Positions 36,772-47,976 of a DNA stretch of 64,000 bases are shown here, piece after piece; within the stretch, counting starts at the first letter, position 1; each line of letters begins with the position of its first letter. The notes beneath the pieces were generated by a model that saw only the letters and a list, made by a program, of their open reading frames with translations, was not told the DNA's origin and ran no database searches. A program made the position numbers and the translations under genes. Origin of the DNA: Acorus gramineus (lineage: Eukaryota > Streptophyta > Magnoliopsida > Acorales > Acoraceae); contig CM060849.1 of assembly GCA_030737835.1 (NCBI GenBank), forward strand, positions 14,799,216 to 14,863,215, read 5' to 3'.

Positions 36772-37940
36772 TTTATTAATTTGTTTAGTTATAGCAATAA
36801 ATAATCAAATTAATTACTAATAGTAAAAACTAAAAACTATAATAATACATCTAATTGTTTGACGGTACAACTGTCCCGAGGAAGAAATTCTTAAAATGTC
36901 TGCAAAGTGTTCTTGAAAGGTAGAGTTCTACATAAATTTTCACTGGTCGTTCTAGAAAGTCTGAATTGATCAGTATTATGTAAACAAGATTTGTTTGTTA
37001 TAATTTATTAACAATCCATTACGAGATTACTAATTTTATTTATTTATATACACAAAAATATAATTATGACAAGAATATTGCTACACGCAGTCCGTTTTAC
37101 AAATTCATACAATACGTTATCTAAGTGTATGAGGTTTTACCATAATGTATGAAGTAAAAAAAAATTATTTTTAAAAAAATTTAAAAATACATCTCAGTAT
37201 ATATTTTATTTCATATAATATTTATTTCAATAAGTATATAATTTAAAAAAAAACAGTGTAAATTGTAATTAATGGTTGCACATAGAGCTAGATATATAAT
37301 TTCCTATGCATTTCATGGTAATGGATATGTAAAGAGATCCAAAAGATATTAGATATGTATTACACTAGTAGATAATTTCATTAACTCTATGTATCAATAA
37401 GTGTATTGTGCTTAGTTTTTTTTTTTTTTTTGGAATGATAAATATATTGTGCTCAGGTAGTATTTAGTTATACGATTGTACAATTTTAGACAAAGTTTAG
37501 ATAAAAAGTGTTTAAATCTACGATTTTCAAAATTGAAGGGTGTATTTCATGTTGAATTAATTTTAAAACTCAGAATCCTAATGAATGAGTTTTGGAACTG
37601 GGCAATGAAAAACACACACAGCCTCACTGTTGCATGAGTGGACGCCCCAGCCGGAACAAAAACTCACCCTCCTTTTAGCTACGGATCCCAAGCCCAATGT
37701 TGGCGCTTCGTATCGTTTATTTACAATTAATAATATGAACATAAACAGTAGTATAGGATGTTCATGGCCTTGTTACATCGTACGGTTCCATGTATATCTC
37801 CTTATATATTTATTTATTTATTCAAACCAATTTTTATTTATTTATTTCCTTTCTTTCTTTCGACGGTTCCCTGACGTGTTCCGACTGATACGCTTCACAT
37901 TTCACATTTCATGTGTTGTCAAAAATAAAAAATAAAAGAA
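36772..37940. other. Spacer between inverted family X copies
   Basis: About 1.17 kb of AT-rich DNA with no recognised gene; the ORF at 37630-37935 has no domain I can name. Confidence 0.5.
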
Positions 37941-38736
37941 ATTTTTTTTTTAACTCTATAAAATTTTTTAAAATTATAAAAAATTCTTCTAAAATAAAAA
38001 AATCATCTTAGATCCTCCTAAAATATATATGATTAACGAATTTAGTCATCCGATTAAGAATATATTAAAATAAGTTCTCAGAAACTTGCTAAAATTGGAT
38101 TCAGTCTCTACAAATTTTATATATTCAGATTTAGTTCTTTTATAAGACAAAAATACCCCTATCATTTTTCAACATCCTCATATCCTGAAATGTCATCCTC
38201 ATCTGTAAAAAAAAAAAAATCCGTCGAACATCAATTGATCTACAAAATTGAGTCATTTTTCAATATTTTTCTCTCCTCAATCTCCTTATAGAGACTGAAA
38301 TAAAAAAAATTACAATTTCATTAACTTCATTATAAAAACAGTAGAGAAAACAATTTAAAAAACAAATCAAATTTCTATAATACATTCTTAACTCAAAATT
38401 ACTAGCAATAAAAAGCATAACACCTTGACTATAAAACTATAATTTGTTTAATAAAATTTAAATAAATCAGTATATATTTTTAGATAATCACAGGGATTTT
38501 TTTTATTTTCATAAGTTTTCAAGGAGTTATATCGATTTTTTCTAACAAAGAAAATAAATTTTCAAATGGTATAACAGTAATTTACCATGCATGGTTAGGT
38601 TAACCACACATCTGATTAGTTATAGAGACTAAAATAAATATTATCTAATAAGATAAAGACCTGAAAAGATTTACCAATTTTACATGGATTTTTTGTGATT
38701 TTTATAAATTTTCAAAGAGCTAGATCGATTTTTCCC
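37941..38736 (-). mobile_element. Mutator-like element, family X copy 3 (inverted)
   Basis: The reverse complement is homologous to 35908-36771 and 24791-25651. The plus strand reads from TTTTTAACTCTATAAAATT to AGAGCTAGATCGATTTTTCC. AT-rich, non-coding. Confidence 0.7.
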
Positions 38737-39141
38737 TTTTTTTTTTAATGTGTATATCTCACATAAAGAACACACACATTTTTAAAAATGATATAATTAC
38801 TTCAATGATTTAATTTAGCCTCTCAAAAATATCATGTATGTTATATGCCGAGCCATATATTTTGCTAGACATGATAAAATTGTTGTTGTGTTGCATTCAC
38901 TTATTTATTTATTTATTTATCTGACGTTTAGAAATTAGCAGTGGTGTTCTTTTGATGGCCTAATGGTCAAAGCAATTAAGCATTGGACAAGAAGGATGAA
39001 CAATCAAAACACACAATACATACCCACAAAATCCTTCTGCATGAGCAAAACCATAGTTCACATGTGAAATGGCTTTTTTTTTTTATTAAAAAATACAATA
39101 ATAACTATGGGCAAAAAAATAACGAGCTCTCACATGTAGAC
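38737..39141. other. Intergenic DNA; a short dispersed duplication
   Basis: About 38940-39030 (GTGGTGTTCTTTTGATGGCC, then ACAAGAAGGAT) is similar to 42697-42780. No gene. Confidence 0.5.
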
Positions 39142-40666
39142 TAGGCCTGTCAACGGGTCGGGTCCAGACCCGGACCCGACCCGACCCGGACCCGATTACA
39201 CGTGTAATATACCCGACCCGATTTGGACCCGACCCGAGTTGGACCCGACCCGGCGGACCCGAACCAACAAACGGGTCGGGTCCGGGTCCACCCCGCCCCG
39301 ACCCGTTGGACCCGTTGGACCCGACAGTTTTTTTTAATATATGCTCATATATTAATATTAGTAGACCCATAATTTTATTTTTATTTATGAAATTATAAGC
39401 ATAGAATAGATCTTAACTCATTTTTCATCTAGAAGTCTAAACCCATTATCAACCAAAAAATCATCCACCAAAAAAAAAATAAAAAAATAAAACCCACATG
39501 TTAATAAACCCAGCCCACCAAGTGACTCACTGTCTCACTGACTCATCACTCATCACTCATCAGTCATCACTAAAAAAAAAAAAAGAAAAATAAAGCCCTA
39601 AAGTAAAAATCTGCCCTAATTTACTCCGCCGCTCTGTCTTTCTCACGCACTGTGTCTTTCTTTCTCACTCTCGTCGGCCACTCCGCGCGAGCGACAGCCA
39701 TCCGTCTCTGTCTCTCTCTGTCCGGCGTCCGTCTCTGTCTCTTCTCTGTCCGAACCGCGCGAGCCATCCCACTCGGCAGCCGTCCGGCGTCCGTCTCTGT
39801 CTCTTCTCTGTCCGAACCGCGCGAGCGACACCGTCCGGACCGCGCCTTCGTCTCCGACTCTCCGCCTACACCCGACATGTCTCAACCAATTTCAGATCAG
39901 GGTAATCTTTTTTGTAGACCCCTATCTTTTATTTCTATTTCTTTTTATCACACTTTGTACTGTGTGTTGTGAATCTTGTGATTGATGGTCTTTTAAGAGA
40001 TTTTTTTTGCTTTCATTTTGATTAGGGTTTTTGTATATTTGAATGGATTTTGTATATCTGTTTTTCTTATTTTTTATGACAAATTTTAGGTCTTTTGATA
40101 TTATTTGAATGGATTTTGTTGGGCAGGTGTTGAGATATCTGAACCTAGTGCAACAAATGAACATGTTATTGAGGTTGAGGACAGTGCTGAGTTAGAATCT
40201 TCTTCTAATAAAAGAAAGTTAACATCTCAAGTTTGGTTGGAATTTGATAAAGTTATCAAGGCGAATGGGACAGAATATGCAAAATGTAAATATTGCAAGA
40301 AGGAGTTAACCGGATCAAGTGTTAGTGGCACTTCACATCTTAAAAAACATTTGGGCAGATCTAATGGCTGATTCTGATGTTTTAACTCTGTTTGCTGCTG
40401 GAATTTTAGTTTGATGTATGACCGTGTTTGGTTTTATAGGAACTGTGATAAATAGGCAACCACGGCTATAGTCATTTTTTTTAACTTCCTAGTCTGGTCG
40501 GGTCGGGTCGGGCCCGGGTCCGACCCGGGTCCGTCGGGTCCGGGTCCGGGTCCACTTTTTCCTGGGCCCGCCGGGTCCTGGATTGGACCCGGACCCGTCG
40601 GGTCCTGTCACGGGTCGGGTCCGGGTCCACCCCGACCCGGCCCGGACCCGACCCGTTGACACCCCT
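39142..40666 (+). mobile_element. hAT element copy A, non-autonomous, with truncated transposase gene
   Basis: Left end TAGGCCTGTCAACGGGTCGG; right end GACCCGTTGACACCCCT. Both subterminal regions are dense in GGGTCC/GACCCG motifs. The interior holds a GC-rich 5' UTR, a short first exon, an intron and a BED zinc-finger exon. Copy B at 45461 is very similar but inverted. Copy A has a deletion of roughly 100 bp right after the BED domain compared with copy B. TGTAGA occurs beside both borders, but no perfect 8-bp duplication can be read, so this copy is older or has altered edges. Confidence 0.85.
39877..40371 (+). pseudogene. Truncated hAT transposase: BED zinc-finger N-terminus only (copy A)
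   Basis: Exon 1 is 39877-39901 (ATG, MSQPISDQ), joined by GT...AG to exon 2 at 40127, giving an in-frame Gly-Val-Glu-Ile-Ser junction. Exon 2 encodes a BED-type zinc finger: QVWLEFDKV, then CKYCKKEL and HLKKHL (Cys-X2-Cys ... His-X4-His). It stops at 40371 shortly after the finger because of an internal deletion. BED fingers bind DNA at hAT transposase N-termini; the catalytic RNase H-like and dimerisation domains are absent. The product could be at most a small DNA-binding peptide of about 88 residues. Confidence 0.75.
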
Positions 40667-41889
40667 TGTAGATATGTCAGACTCGTCTTTGCTCAGCTCA
40701 TGTGGTGAGCTCTAATGGGTCTTGCGGTGTGAAGTTTTTAAATGTGGATGGATTCAATCAAGTTAGAGCATTGAGGTTGAAATCGTTCTCATCTTCGTAC
40801 AGGGAGGGTGGTAAGGGAGGTCCATCAGCCTAGTGAATTATTTTGGGGAGGTCATTGGCTAAAAGTTGATTCGGTCAATGCCCTCATGTTGGTTGTGACC
40901 TACACAGCATAGTTGGAAAGCGCATGGCTAAATGAAGGGGTCACACACGACCTCATGTGTCCCACTAATAATTATAGAATATGCCACGTGTTGATGGGTG
41001 ATTGGTCATTACTTATAAATAACACATCATCCTATGAGAAAAGATATGTAATAATTTTTATCCACTTTTTGATCGTTGATTGAAAATTCAAGAAAAAAAA
41101 AACATTTGACTTGAGTGTCAAAAACTCTTTAATATATATATATATCACACCGGCATTCCAATTTAAATATTTTTCAAAGACATTCACCTTCTTCAGATAT
41201 AATGTGGTATCATCTGGCCCTAGGATGACATAAAGTAAAAAGGCATAAAAAAAAATCAATTTGTTACAAGGACATTGTGGAACCCAAAAAGGTTCCTAAT
41301 TAAAGTTTATCCCTGATAATATAATGCGTGAGAGGTTGATGTAGATACATCCCTTTGAGGTTGACGTGGCTTTTTCTAGTTTGACAAATGTGCTAAGATT
41401 TGAAAGATAAATTGTTTTAATTTTAAATTTATTAATTTTGTTTATATTCACATTTGTCAAAATTGAAATAAAAAATAAAGATAAATGTTATCTCAATCTC
41501 TAGGTGGAATAAAATATCTCCATTTTCATTTTAAAATTAAAAAACTGTCTGCAGTTTATCTCTATTAGTTTTTATATCAAACACGGATAAGTTATCTCCC
41601 ACTCACTTATTCTCATAATTATCTTTTATTTCACCACTTATCTCTTTGCCAATTCAGCCATTCAGGTTTGGCCTATCAAAAGAGTGGTATATCATTGAGC
41701 GCACTTAGTACTCACTTTGTACAAAAAGTATGGTGTGCCTTTGATTTAAATGTCCAAATCATGCAGACTTACTTTCTTCAAATCTCACCTTCCTTTGACA
41801 GTGGAAACTCTGATACAAATAATTTAATCATTGAGTTCATCAGCCTTGACTTGATTTCTATTTTACCATCCTAATTTATATATAGATCT
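40667..41889. other. Intergenic DNA
   Basis: No gene recognised. About 41668-41790 resembles 30258-30385 (shared ATCAAAAGAGTGGT, ATCATTGAG, CAAATCTCACC), part of a dispersed segmental duplication. Confidence 0.5.
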
Positions 41890-42245
41890 AATTGAGATTT
41901 AGTGTTACATTTCGAATCTTGTGATGCAATCGATCAAAAGAAACAAATAAACAAATCGAAGCAAAGACACAAAAAATTTACGTGGTTCGGCAAATCTTGC
42001 CTACGTCCACAGAGCACACCAGAGATCAATCCACTATCAATGAGAAGTTTTAACAATAGTCACACCGAAGATAAAAACCGTAGAACCTAATGAAAAATAT
42101 GAGATGCCTTTTTATACTGACATTTCATTAAGGACAAAAAAGTCAATACATGAAAGACACCAAAAAAAAAATTTCTCGAAACGCTGAACTCAACCCCCGT
42201 CCGACCCTGTATAGCGCCAACGATCCTCTGCACACATTATCAAGC
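41890..42245 (-). mobile_element. Possible LTR remnant (Copia-like)
   Basis: TTTACGTGGTTCGGCAA and TTGCCTACGTCCAC are phrases often seen in LTRs of plant Copia-type elements, here followed by AT-rich text. I could not find a paired LTR or coding domains, so this would be a decayed solo LTR. Confidence 0.4.
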
Positions 42246-42379
42246 TCCACAATATTTAACATTTAGCGCCTAATGAAATGTGTTTTTCTTGCATCACCAA
42301 TGAAGAGTTCGTTGTTCCTCAAGTGCAATCACAAATATGGCCTGTTCAGGAAGAACAAGAGGCACATGGATATTAATTA

Positions 42380-42646
42380 ATAATCACTGATGATAATGTG
42401 GACAAGCAAACAAGAGTAGCGGGAGCTGGATTTATTGTGGTCAAACAGGATGGTATGCAGGTGTGTGGGGCTGGCTATTTCGGTTGGCTGTGGTCCTCAC
42501 CCATACGAGCAGAGGCACTGGCCATATCAAGGGGGGGTCTACATTTTGTAAGATCCAGGAGGATATGCATTTGTACTGACTTGGAATGTCTAGCTCGCCT
42601 GTTCCATCAACCGGGGCCTGGCCCCCCTCAACTACAGGATTGCTAG
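42380..42646 (+). pseudogene. RNase H-like (RVT_3) fragment of a non-LTR retroelement or host protein
   Basis: The translation contains GAGFIVVKQDGMQVCGAG, then SSPIRAEALA, then ICTDLECLARLF. This is the order of the plant RNase H-like domain found at the C-terminus of LINE polyproteins and in related host genes: a GxGxV strand, the catalytic Glu in the RAEALA helix, and Asp in the TD motif. Only about 80 residues remain, with no reverse transcriptase upstream. It is a relic. Confidence 0.6.
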
Positions 42647-44208
42647 GAGCAATGGCATGAAAATTCCCCAGCCGGAGAGTGTCTTCATATAAGATTTATA
42701 GAAGTGGTGTCCTTTTGATCACCTAAAATGATAAAAAAATAGGGAACAAGAAGGATAACAATCAAAACCACACAAAACATTTCAACCAAACCGAACGGCT
42801 GTCATACACGAACTTAATGTGTGACTGAGGCTATGACACACACAATTTAATTATTAGGATCGTCAGCTGTCTATCGAAGTCTCAATTGAATTACGACCTA
42901 ATATATATATACACAATTTAAATCATATATATAATGGTATTTGCTTAATCATCTTGTAATAATCCACGGAAGAGTAATGACAAATTCCGAACTTTAGCTT
43001 CTTATCAAAAGAAAGAAAGAAAAAAAGGAAGGGAAGATGTGTTACATGAAATGATTAAATTATATTGTTTTTTTTAAAAAAAGGTAGATGTTTCCTATCC
43101 AATTTCAATACTAAATTCAAATTATAAATTCTAAAAAAAGAGAAAATAGACATATATTCAAAACAAAAATAAAGGGGACAAGCAAATAAACGAACCTCGG
43201 TTATGGAAGTTGTCCAAACCCCGATTAGACGAGTCATTTAAACCAGTGGGACATCCGCGTATCCGCCACTCACCCCGCGGTGATCAAATTCCCATCCCAA
43301 AAGGCGGACATCTACCGTCTTCGCGATGTATCGTCCTCGATCTCTCATGCAAGCTTGGAACATTTCTCACATGTTCTTTTGATGCACCCTCGCTTCTACA
43401 CAGATAGTCACGTTTCTTGTTCTCCATGTATCTCTGTATGATTAAATTATATTATTAATAATTTAGTCAATATATATCTGACCAGCCAGCTAATACTCTC
43501 TTGGATTATACCTAACATGGCTGAACATGCAGTTTCTGTTACACAAAGATTGTCTCTTGTGGGACAAATGGTGATTGAATTGCTGCTGTTGTTTACTTTT
43601 CAGGCTATGGTAGGCCACAGTTGGGAAATCGTCATTAGTGGAACAAAAGAAACCATTCATGCGTGTTCTGACAGGCTCTGTTGAAGCATGTACTTAAACT
43701 AAATTAAATCACGGCGTAATTGAAGGTTCTATTATACGTTCATTTATGGTAATAACTTCTATTAAAACTGCAAAGTGTATACGAAGACAAGATTCTCTCA
43801 TTCTCTCTCTCTCTATATATCAGATAATAATTGTGTCAACCTGTCAAAGCTGCTGTTCACGTGTCCTATTGCATACTTTACCAAATGGACGTCTCACCAA
43901 CCACGTGAAACTAAAATACCTTTTATAAAGAGCTTTGTTACACTCAATTAATTTTATAGTCTTGTATCTCAAATTTTTTATAATAAAACTTTTAAAATTG
44001 TTAGAAATATAAAAATGACTATATATTTATGACCCCAAGCGATTGAGTAAGTAAGATAAGAAATCGCTTGTCATCGTAACAAAAGTTTTCCAAATTCATG
44101 TATTGTTTCTCTTGTTCAAATCAATAAAATTGATTTTTCAATTTATTTTTTTATGAATGATACATTAAAATTTTGTATTAAATACTTTTGCTTAAAATAT
44201 TGTAAAAA
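42647..44208. other. Intergenic DNA with part of a dispersed duplication
   Basis: About 43500-43920 is similar to 31615-31960 and includes a CACGTG G-box (near 43858) and CACCAACCACGTGAA. (CT)n lies at about 43798-43813. No gene. Confidence 0.5.
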
Positions 44209-44560
44209 GCGTTAGGCGCTAGTCGGGCGGTTGAGAACAGACTAGGGATTAATCAACTAGACGGGGATTAATCGGGGATTAATCAACCACTTTTTATAAT
44301 AATAAATATAATACATATACATATACTTGATATATATGTAATGATTTTAGACTACAAAATAATAACAAAATAACATCAAAATAAAATTAATAATATAAGC
44401 ATAATAGGGATAGCATAAAAAATTAATTAATAGATATATAATATATAATGTGACTTAATAACTTTTTAGTCAACTGGAGATTAATTAAAAAAACGACTAG
44501 ACACTAAGCGTTGTGGGTTAGGACCGCCTAGGCTTAGGCCAGGGATTAATCGAGGCTTAG
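44209..44560. mobile_element. MITE-like element with GGCGCTAGTCGGGCGG / GACCGCCTAGGC ends
   Basis: The left part is GCGTTAGGCGCTAGTCGG with repeated GGGGATTAATC. The right part is GACCGCCTAGGCTTAGGCC with GGGATTAATCGAGG. The core is AT-rich. The borders are approximate and no target duplication was found. Confidence 0.4.
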
Positions 44561-45460
44561 ATGAGATTTTTAGAGCATTGATTTTAAGTAAAGTACCTTG
44601 AAAAAGAAATCGTGGGTGCACCTATGGATAGAGGAGTGTGAGGATGCCTTCCAATGAAGCAGATAGGACCTTAGATAAGTTGGTATACAAAAGATTAGTC
44701 CTATTTACTAGTTCAATGATAGATCTGGGCAATGTGAAGTCTATCAAAACGAGATCTGTCATCCACAACAGGTCATTGTGGTGGCATGGGAGTATGTGTA
44801 CCGACTAATAATGCATTGCATTTGCACTGACTTTTTTAAGTATTTTGATACGTGAAAGAGTCATATTATAAAATTATTATTTTTTTAATTAGTTTTTTTA
44901 TTTTTCTTTTTGGTATTTTAAAATTTTTTTTTATGTATCTATAAATAGAATTTTTTATTCTTGTAATACAATTAAGGATCTTTTTCTTTATTAATCTGAC
45001 ACGATCCAACTTGCCCATCCTCAATACAAAAGTAGAAGGGCCTTAAGTGGAATACATGATGTTTTATTGGAGGCTTATGTAGAGTTTCACATCCAAAAAG
45101 TAAATTAGTTCACTCGAACCATATTTTGGATTTAGATCGAGTGGGATTTGTCAACTTATTGATAGGCTTAATTATATTGATGAAAATAATGAGATTTTTA
45201 GTAGTGATAAATGCAGATTTCTCCCAACCTCTCTTTCAAGCACTCACCATGAGTTTTTTTTTTTTTTTTTTTTATATCGGAGGGACTCCCGGTGGTCGAT
45301 CTTACGGTCAAACTGGAAAAACTACCTTCGTCTATTTGTTCATAGTCCTACAGAAAATTCTTTTGAATTTCGCCTAACAAACAGGAAGTATGACACAGCG
45401 CCAAAACTCAAATCCAAGACCTATCTTTAACACAGATAAACTCTGAACCGTTGTTGCTAT

Positions 45461-47014
45461 TAGGGGTGTCAACGGGTCGGGTCCGGGCCGGGTCGGGGTG
45501 GACCCGGACCCGACCCGTGACAGGACCCGACGGGTCCGGGTCCAATCCAGGACCCGGCGGGTCCAGGAAAAAGTGGACCCGGACCCGGACCCGTCGGACC
45601 CGGGTCGGACCCGGGTCCGACCCGACCCGACCAGACTAGGAAGTTAAAAAAAATGACTATAGCCGTGGTTGCCTATTTATCACAGTTCCTATAAAACCAA
45701 ACACGGTCATACATCAAACTAAAATTCCAGCAGCAAACAGAGTTAAAACATCAGAATCAGAAGCATAAGCTTATCATGAATACATCAACAATATATAAGC
45801 AAACCAGAAAAGTGTCAGTATCTACAAGTCTCACATGCAATAAAGGAACAAAACCCATTACATCTGCCCAAATGTTTTTTAAGATGTGAAGTGCCACTAA
45901 CACTTGATCCGGTTAACTCCTTCTTGCAATATTTACATTTTGCATATTCTGTCCCATTCGCCTTGATAACTTTATCAAATTCCAACCAAACTTGAGATGT
46001 TAACTTTCTTTTATTAGAAGAAGATTCTAACTCAGCACTGTCCTCAACCTCAATAACATGTTCATTTGTTGCACTAGGTTCAGATATCTCAACACCTTCC
46101 ATTCAAATAATATCAAAAGACCTAAAATTTGTCATAAAAAATAAGAAAAACAGATATACAAAATCCATTCAAATATACAAAAACCCTAATCAAAATGAAA
46201 GCAAAAAAAATCTCTTAAAAGACCATCAATCACAAGATTCACAACACACAGTACAAAGTGTGATAAAAAGAAATAGAAATAAAAGATAGGGGTCTACAAA
46301 AAAGATTACCCTGATCTGAAATTGGTTGAGACATGTCGGGTGTAGGCGGAGAGTCGGAGACGAAGGCGCGGTCCGGACGGTGTCGCTCGCGCGGTTCGGA
46401 CAGAGAAGAGACAGAGACGGACGCCGGACGGCTGCCGAGTGGGATGGCTCGCGCGGTTCGGACAGAGAAGAGACAGAGACGGACGCCGGACAGAGAGAGA
46501 CAGAGACGGATGGCTGTCGCTCGCGCGGAGTGGCCGACGAGAGTGAGAAAGAAAGACACAGTGCGTGAGAAAGACAGAGCGGCGGAGTAAATTAGGGCAG
46601 ATTTTTACTTTAGGGCTTTATTTTTCATTTTTTTTTTTTAGTGATGACTGATGAGTGATGAGTCAGTGAGAGTGTGAGACAGTGAGTCACTTGGTGGGCT
46701 GGGTTTATTAACATGTGGGTTTTATTTTTTCTTTGGTTGATAATGGGTTTAGACTTCTAGATGAAAAATGAGTTAAGATCTATTCTATGCTTATAATTTC
46801 ATAAATAAAAATAAAATTATGGGTCTACTAATATTAATATATGAGCATATATTAAAAAAAACTGTCGGGTCCAACGGGTCCAACGGGTCGGGGCGGGGTG
46901 GACCCGGACCCGACCCGTTTGTTGGTTCGGGTCCGCCGGGTCGGGTCCAACTCGGGTCGGGTCCAAATCGGGTCGGGTATATTACACGTGTAATCGGGTC
47001 CGTTGACAGGCCTA
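45461..47014 (-). mobile_element. hAT element copy B, 1554 bp, perfect 8-bp TSD, nested in a SINE
   Basis: It is flanked by GTTGCTAT at 45453-45460 and 47015-47022. Ends are TAGGGGTGTCAACGGG and CGTTGACAGGCCTA. It is inverted relative to copy A at 39142 and very similar to it, which suggests recent activity of the family. Compared with copy A it lacks about 32 bp near one terminus and keeps about 100 bp after the BED finger that copy A has lost. Confidence 0.93.
45815..46334 (-). pseudogene. Truncated hAT transposase: BED zinc-finger N-terminus (copy B)
   Basis: Exon 1 is 46334-46310 (MSQPISDQ); exon 2 runs from 46095 down to the stop at 45815. The BED finger is intact (CKYCKKEL ... HLKKHLG), followed by CNGFCSFIACETCRY before the stop. 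The intron ends ATGGAAG, a shorter acceptor region than in copy A (11 bp missing) but still with AG. No catalytic domain. Confidence 0.75.
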
Positions 47015-47047
47015 GTTGCTATGGCAATTGAGACACTCACCATGAGT

Positions 47048-47658
47048 GTTAAAAGTAAAAGCTATTAGTTCCAACATGAATCACTTTGTATTTTCTCAAA
47101 AACATGAATTACTTTATATTATGAACATGCTTAGTGGCGGACAAGCAACCCATGTTTTGGAAAGAAAAGCAATTTAATGAATAATGATAGATAATTAGAC
47201 CTATATCAGAACATACACGGTAATAAGTTAAAAAAAATTTTTTAGAGCTTTTACATTCAATCTCTTTTATGGTCCAGTCTTAAATACTATAATTGTATAG
47301 CTAGTATATGTATAATGCAAATTTTTTTTTCATTTTTTCAAAACGAAAAAAATACACTATTATATTTCAGTACATAATTTATTTTATATAACAGCATATA
47401 TTTTAATGAAAAAATATATTTTAAAAAAATAGTATATAGTATAATTGGGCTACGTAAAGGGTTGAATGTATTATTTTATTTTATTTTCATGCATGGGGTA
47501 CGACCAAACGATTCCATTATTGGACCTCTCATTGGGCCATCCTAGTGGGCTTTTAATATATAGCTTTTAGGTCACCCTGATTAAATAACTTAAATGAGAC
47601 AATACACTATTTAATGATCAGCCTTGCTTTTTCAGCTTTCCATTATTGTCATCAATCA
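47048..47658. other. AT-rich intergenic DNA
   Basis: Nothing recognised. Confidence 0.5.
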
Positions 47659-47976
47659 TTTTGATGAATTTGACACGAACTATTATTTAATTATCTAGCA
47701 TTATTTTTATAGATTGTTTGCTTGACCGGGTAAGAAACTAAAGACAAAGTGAACTGATTCATGTGTGGGCTGATACAGAATTTGATTGTGACATGCATTG
47801 CATGTTACGTTATATAATTTTGATGAATTTGACATGAACTATTATTTAATTATCTAGCATTATTTTTATAGATTGTTTGCTTGACCGGGTAAGAAACTAA
47901 AGACAAAGTGAACTGATTCATGTGTGGGCTGATACAGAATTTGATTGTGACATGCATTGCATGTTACGTTATATAA
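47659..47976. repeat. Near-perfect tandem duplication, 159 bp
   Basis: TTTTGATGAATTTGACA starts at 47659 and 47818. The whole unit, ending in ACGTTATATAA, is repeated with only one or two differences (such as GACACGAAC against GACATGAAC). Confidence 0.95.

Larger units (their letters stand above)
45241..47047 (-). mobile_element. SINE (minus orientation) with 14-bp TSD, split by a hAT insertion
   Basis: CACTCACCATGAGT occurs at 45241-45254 and 47034-47047. Just inside the left copy is a poly(T) run of about 19, the complement of a 3' poly(A) tail. Without the hAT element and one of its target duplications, the insert is about 217 bp, typical of a plant SINE. The minus-strand 5' part has GGTCTTGGATTTGAG, similar to a Pol III B box of tRNA-derived SINEs. 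The A box is not clear. Confidence 0.78.

Noticed and set aside
39142..40666. Autonomous hAT transposon
   Set aside because: Only the BED finger is present; no room or sequence for the catalytic and dimerisation domains.
39134..40674. Perfect 8-bp TSD for hAT copy A
   Set aside because: Only TGTAGA is shared near the two borders; the remaining bases differ, so it is not claimed.
42380..42646. Intact RNase H gene
   Set aside because: Only part of the domain is visible, with no upstream reverse transcriptase and an abrupt end; treated as a relic.
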